Position numbers and translations under genes: made by a program
The notes under the pieces: model-generated
The model's database searches: none
Told to the model about the DNA's origin: nothing
Seen by the model: only the letters and a program-made list of their open reading frames with translations
Shown: in pieces, positions 36,758 to 40,474 of the stretch
Numbering within the stretch: the stretch's first letter is position 1
How the letters are laid out: each line of letters opens with the position of its first letter
Source: Chloroflexota bacterium
GTDB lineage: Bacteria; Chloroflexota; Dormibacteria; Aeolococcales; Aeolococcaceae
NCBI GenBank assembly: GCA_005879785.1
Contig: VBJV01000044.1
Location: 1 to 40,474, forward strand
Reading direction: 5' to 3'
DNA length: 40,474 nucleotides

Positions 36758-37604
36758 TGTCCCGCTGCGGCTGAACACCCCCGCAGCGCTGCGACGCTGG
36801 TCGCTGCGCTGCCACGCGGCCGGTATGTCGGTCGGTCTGGTGCCCACCATGGGCGCCTTGCACGCCGGCCACCTCAGCCTCGTGGAGCGCGCGCTCGAAG
36901 AGTGCGACCGCGTGGTGGTGAGCATCTTCGTCAACCCCACGCAGTTCGCACCGGGCGAGGACCTCGACCGCTACCCCCGGACGCTCGAGCAGGACTTGGC
37001 ACTGCTGGCGACCGCAGGGGCTCACGCGGCGTTCCTCCCCGCGGCGGGCGACATGTTTCCGCCCGAGTTCGCCACGGCCGTCCGTGTGGGAGATGGGCTG
37101 AGCGATCGGCTCGAAGGCGCCAGCCGTCCCGGTCACTTCAATGGGGTCGCCCTGGTCGTGGCCAAGCTCCTGGTGGCGGCGCGGCCCGACCGGGCCTACT
37201 TCGGCCAGAAGGACGCCCAGCAGTGCGCTCTGGTCAGGCGCCTCGCCGCCGACCTGGACACCGGCGTCGAGATCGTCGTGTGCCCGACGGTTCGAGATAG
37301 CGATGGCCTCGCCCTGTCGAGTCGCAACGCATATCTGACCGCCGAAGAGCGGGTGCGGGCCCGGGCCATCCCGGCCGGCCTGGCGGCCGCCGCAGCATGT
37401 TTCGAATCCGGAGAGCGGGATGCTGCAGTGCTGACAGCCACGGTGCGCGACGTCCTGGAGGCGGCCGGCGCGGCAATCGATTACGTCGCGGTGGTCGATC
37501 CCGAGCACTTCAAAGAAGTGGAAACCCCTGGCCCCGGTTGCGAAATTCTAGTTGCTGCTAGAATGGGCAATACCCGGTTGATCGATGTTCTCCAGCTGGG
37601 GTAG
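36738..37604 (+). CDS. panC: Pantothenate synthetase (pantoate-beta-alanine ligase)
   Basis: VGLVPTMGALHAGHLSLVERA, VVVSIFVNPTQFAPGEDLDRYPRTLEQD, GHFNGVALVVAKLL, AYFGQKDAQQ, DGLALSSRNAYL. Overlaps panB by 20 nt. Confidence 0.97.
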   Translation: MRIRTTDVPLRLNTPAALRRWSLRCHAAGMSVGLVPTMGALHAGHLSLVERALEECDRVVVSIFVNPTQFAPGEDLDRYPRTLEQDLALLATAGAHAAFLPAAGDMFPPEFATAVRVGDGLSDRLEGASRPGHFNGVALVVAKLLVAARPDRAYFGQKDAQQCALVRRLAADLDTGVEIVVCPTVRDSDGLALSSRNAYLTAEERVRARAIPAGLAAAAACFESGERDAAVLTATVRDVLEAAGAAIDYVAVVDPEHFKEVETPGPGCEILVAARMGNTRLIDVLQLG

Positions 37605-37641
37605 ACGTTGCGCCCGTCTTGTTCGGCGCGTCAGGGAAAGC

Positions 37642-38001
37642 ATGCAGCGCGTGATTTTGAAGTCGAAGATTCACCGCGCCACTGTGACGCGGGCGGAGCT
37701 CGACTACGAGGGGTCGTGTGCAATCGGCACTGAGCTGATGCGCGCCGCCGACATCGCCGTCGGCGAGCAGGTGCATATCGTCAATGTCAGCAACGGATCG
37801 CGCGCGGTGACATACGCCATCGAAGGCGCGCCCGGCGAGGTTTCGCTCAACGGCGCGATGGCGCACATCGGCAGTGTCGGCGACGTCGTCATCGTGATCG
37901 CCTACGCGAACGTCGACGAAGCGGAGATGCGCGGGTTCGCGCCGCGCCTGGTCCACGTCGACTCGCAGAACCGCCTTCGCGAAACGGCGGCGATCAACTG
38001 A
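37642..38001 (+). CDS. panD: Aspartate 1-decarboxylase
   Basis: MQRVILKSKIHRATVTRAELDYEGSCAIGTELM (EGS self-cleavage site), NGSRAVTYAIEG, GEVSLNGAMAHIGSVGDVVIVIAYA. Confidence 0.97.
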   Translation: MQRVILKSKIHRATVTRAELDYEGSCAIGTELMRAADIAVGEQVHIVNVSNGSRAVTYAIEGAPGEVSLNGAMAHIGSVGDVVIVIAYANVDEAEMRGFAPRLVHVDSQNRLRETAAIN

Positions 38002-38016
38002 ACGCGCAGGCCGCGC

Positions 38017-39587
38017 ATGCGGGTGGGAGGGGGAATCAGTTCGATGTCCTTGTCGTCGGCAGTGGTATCGCGGGTCTCTACGCGGCGCTGACAGCGGCGC
38101 CCCGAGCGCGAGTCGCATTGCTCACCAAGGGAGCGCTCGACGACGGTTGCAGCCGGTATGCGCAGGGCGGTATGGCCGCTGCGGTCGGCGCCGGCGACTC
38201 TGTCGAGCTGCACTATCGGGACACCATCGACGCGGGGCGCGGGCTCTGCCATCCCGACGCGGTGCGCGTGCTGGTCGAGGAGGGTGGCGCGAGGGTTCGC
38301 GAGCTCCTCGACTGGGGGGTCACCTTCGACACGCAGGATGGTGAGCTGCTGCTGGCGCGAGAAGCAGCCCACTCGCGCGCGCGCATCGTTCACGCCCGCG
38401 GCGACGGGACCGGGCTCGAGATCGAGTCCGCCCTGATCAGCCGGGTCCGGCGCAGCGGCGTCACGATCAAGGAGCACACCGAGGTCGTCCGCCTGGTTGT
38501 CGACGACGGCGGTCGCTGCATCGGTGTCGAGACCGTGGACACCCAGCTCGGCACCACCGGCTGCGTTGCGGCGGGCGCCGTGGTGCTGGCCAGCGGCGGG
38601 GCGAGCCGTCTCTGGCGCAACAGCACCAACCCGGAATCCGCCACCGGCGACGGCGTGGCACTGGCGTACGACGCCGGCGCCGAGGTCCGGGGCTTGGAGT
38701 TCGTGCAGTTCCACCCGACGGCGCTCGCGCTTGAAGGCGCGCCGCGCTTCTTGATCAGCGAGGCGGTGCGGGGCGAGGGCGCGCTGATCGTCAACGAGCG
38801 CGGCAAGAGATTCGTCCTCGACGCGCACCCCGCCGGCGAGCTCGCCGGCAGAGACGTTGTCGCCCGAGCCATCTGGGAAGAGCTGCAGCGGACCGGGGCG
38901 CCCTGTGTGTACATCGACTGCAGGCCACTCGGGCCGACAGCGCCACTGCGTTTCCCAGCCATTGCGCATGCCTGCGTGCAGTTCGGCATCGACATCACGC
39001 GCGACCTCGTACCAGTTGCGCCCGCCGCGCACTACATGATCGGCGGCGTCTCCGCCGACCTCGACGGCGCCACCACGTTGCCGGGTCTGTTCGCCTGCGG
39101 CGAGGTCGCCAGCAGCGGCGTGCACGGCGCCAACCGGCTGGCCAGCAACAGCCTGCTCGAGTCAGCGGTGTTCGCCCATCGTGCCGCCGGCGCAGCCATC
39201 AACTCACTCGGCGAAGCGGAGCCGCCGCGGTTCGCCGCCGGTGCGGCTGAGCGCCTTCCGCTCCGCGGTTCGGCGGAGGTGCGCCGGCTCTGGTCCGACC
39301 TGCATGACTCCCTGTGGAGTGGCGCCGGGGTGGTCCGCAAGCCGGGTGGCCTGCGTCTGGCACTCGCGACGGCCACGGCGGCCGCCGGCTGCGCCGAGCC
39401 GTCACTGCCTGCGGTGAGGCTCCGGGCCGCTGCGCGCACCGCCGGGCTGGTGTGCTCGGCAGCACTGGCTCGTGAAGAGAGCCGCGGCTGTCACCTCCGT
39501 TCGGATCTTCCCCAAAGCAGCGATCAGTGGCACGGCGACTACGTCATGCACAAAGAGAGAGGAGCACGCCTTGACCGTCACCTTTGA
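38017..39587 (+). CDS. nadB: L-aspartate oxidase (start codon unresolved: CTG 37998, or ATG 38017 with a 1-nt indel)
   Basis: QFDVLVVGSGIAGLYAALTAAP upstream of the tracked ORF start 38118; RYAQGGMAAAVG, GLEFVQFHPTAL, LISEAVRGEGALIVNERGKRF, HYMIGGVSADLDGATTLPGLFACGEVASSGVHGANRLASNSLLE, EESRGCHLRSDLP. Confidence 0.9.
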
Positions 39588-40437
39588 GCCAATAACGGAA
39601 GCGCTCGCCCCGGAGCGGATCGACGCGCTGATCACTGCTGCCCTCGCCGAGGACATCGGCGCCGGCGACGTCACCACCGACGCGGTCATCCCGATGGACA
39701 TGACCTGCCGGGGCAAGGTGGTATGCAAGGAGGATGGCGTCGTCGCCGGGCTGAGCATCGCGAAACGGGTGTTCCAGCTGGTCGAGGAGCGAATGCAGTT
39801 CGACGCCAAGACCACCGACGGCGAGAAGGTACAGGCGGACCAGATCGTTGCCCGCCTCTACGGGCCGGCCCGGGGCATGCTGAAGGCGGAACGCGTGGCC
39901 CTCAACTTCCTGCAGCACCTGAGCGGCATCGCCACCACCACGTCTCGCATCGTCAAGGCGGTGGATGGGACGCGGACGCGCATCCTCGACACGCGCAAGA
40001 CCACACCCGGCCTGCGCGCGCTGGAGAAGTACGCAACCCGCATGGGCGGGGCGCTCAACCACCGCATGGGCCTCTACGACGCTGTGCTCATCAAGGACAC
40101 GCACCTGGCACTGGTGGGCGGCATCGGGCCGGCCCTGCGCGCGGCGCGCAAGGCGCACCCCGAGGTGGAGATCAACGTCGAGGTGAGCAACCTGCAGGAG
40201 CTCGAGCTGGCGCTGGCAGACAAGGCGCCGCGCATCCTGCTGGACAACTTCTCATGCGGCCAGGTGCGCGAGGCGATGCAGATCATCCGCGGCCGCGCGA
40301 TCGTCGAGATCAGCGGCGGTGTCACCGCGGCGAACGCTCGCGCCTACGCCCTCGCCGGCGCGGACTTCATCAGCGTGGGCGCGCTGACACACTCGGCGAA
40401 GGCATTGGACTTCTCCATGAAGGTGACGCGCTACTGA
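39571..40437 (+). CDS. nadC: Nicotinate-nucleotide pyrophosphorylase (carboxylating)
   Basis: TTG start with SD agagaggag; ALAEDIGAGDVTTDAVIP, ERVALNFLQHLSGIATTTSRIV, ILDTRKTTPGLRALEKYATRMGGALNHRMGLYDAVLIKDTH, VEVSNLQELELAL, VEISGGVTAANARAYA. Confidence 0.97.
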   Translation: MTVTFEPITEALAPERIDALITAALAEDIGAGDVTTDAVIPMDMTCRGKVVCKEDGVVAGLSIAKRVFQLVEERMQFDAKTTDGEKVQADQIVARLYGPARGMLKAERVALNFLQHLSGIATTTSRIVKAVDGTRTRILDTRKTTPGLRALEKYATRMGGALNHRMGLYDAVLIKDTHLALVGGIGPALRAARKAHPEVEINVEVSNLQELELALADKAPRILLDNFSCGQVREAMQIIRGRAIVEISGGVTAANARAYALAGADFISVGALTHSAKALDFSMKVTRY

Positions 40438-40474
40438 CCTTCTGCTGATGGTCTGAGAGGCTCGAGGGCGCTGC

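Overview
High-GC bacterial chromosomal segment. The gene content suggests a Chloroflexota/Dormibacterota-like or actinobacterial-type lineage, but I cannot assign taxonomy from sequence alone. The window is dense with housekeeping genes: patatin (-), lepA, hemW, a CIRCE-controlled hrcA-grpE-dnaJ operon followed by hsp20, rsmE-mtaB-HIT (-), an alpha/beta hydrolase, an RNase Y-like protein (-), a LysR regulator (-), an FAD oxidoreductase (-), a UvrD-RecB helicase-nuclease (-), a secreted Cys-rich protein plus a disrupted Sir2, rpsU-ybeY-pth-mfd, a secreted Vgb/NHL-type propeller protein (-), an orphan RHH regulator, mazG, a DivIC/FtsB-like protein, two CAU-anticodon tRNAs, tilS, ftsH, DUF2520-panB-panC-panD, and nadB-nadC. 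I see no CRISPR array, prophage, IS element or recognisable defence island, and no clearly new multi-gene system. The observations most worth a second look are: (i) a false secreted-protein/Sir2 fusion in the ORF track, caused by an apparent frameshift next to a TTGA stop/start overlap, with the Sir2 itself carrying a small internal deletion; (ii) nadB, whose FAD-binding N-terminus lies upstream of any ATG/GTG/TTG in frame; (iii) an RNase Y-like protein without the KH GxxG signature; (iv) an RsmE-like protein without the LRxET motif; (v) an orphan RHH gene with a perfect 12-bp palindrome just upstream; (vi) a DUF2520 protein heading the panBCD cluster; (vii) a secreted 50-aa-repeat CDS at the left edge that the ORF track misses; (viii) a perfect 12-bp inverted repeat between the two tRNAs. 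All family calls come from reading motifs by eye; no searches were run.
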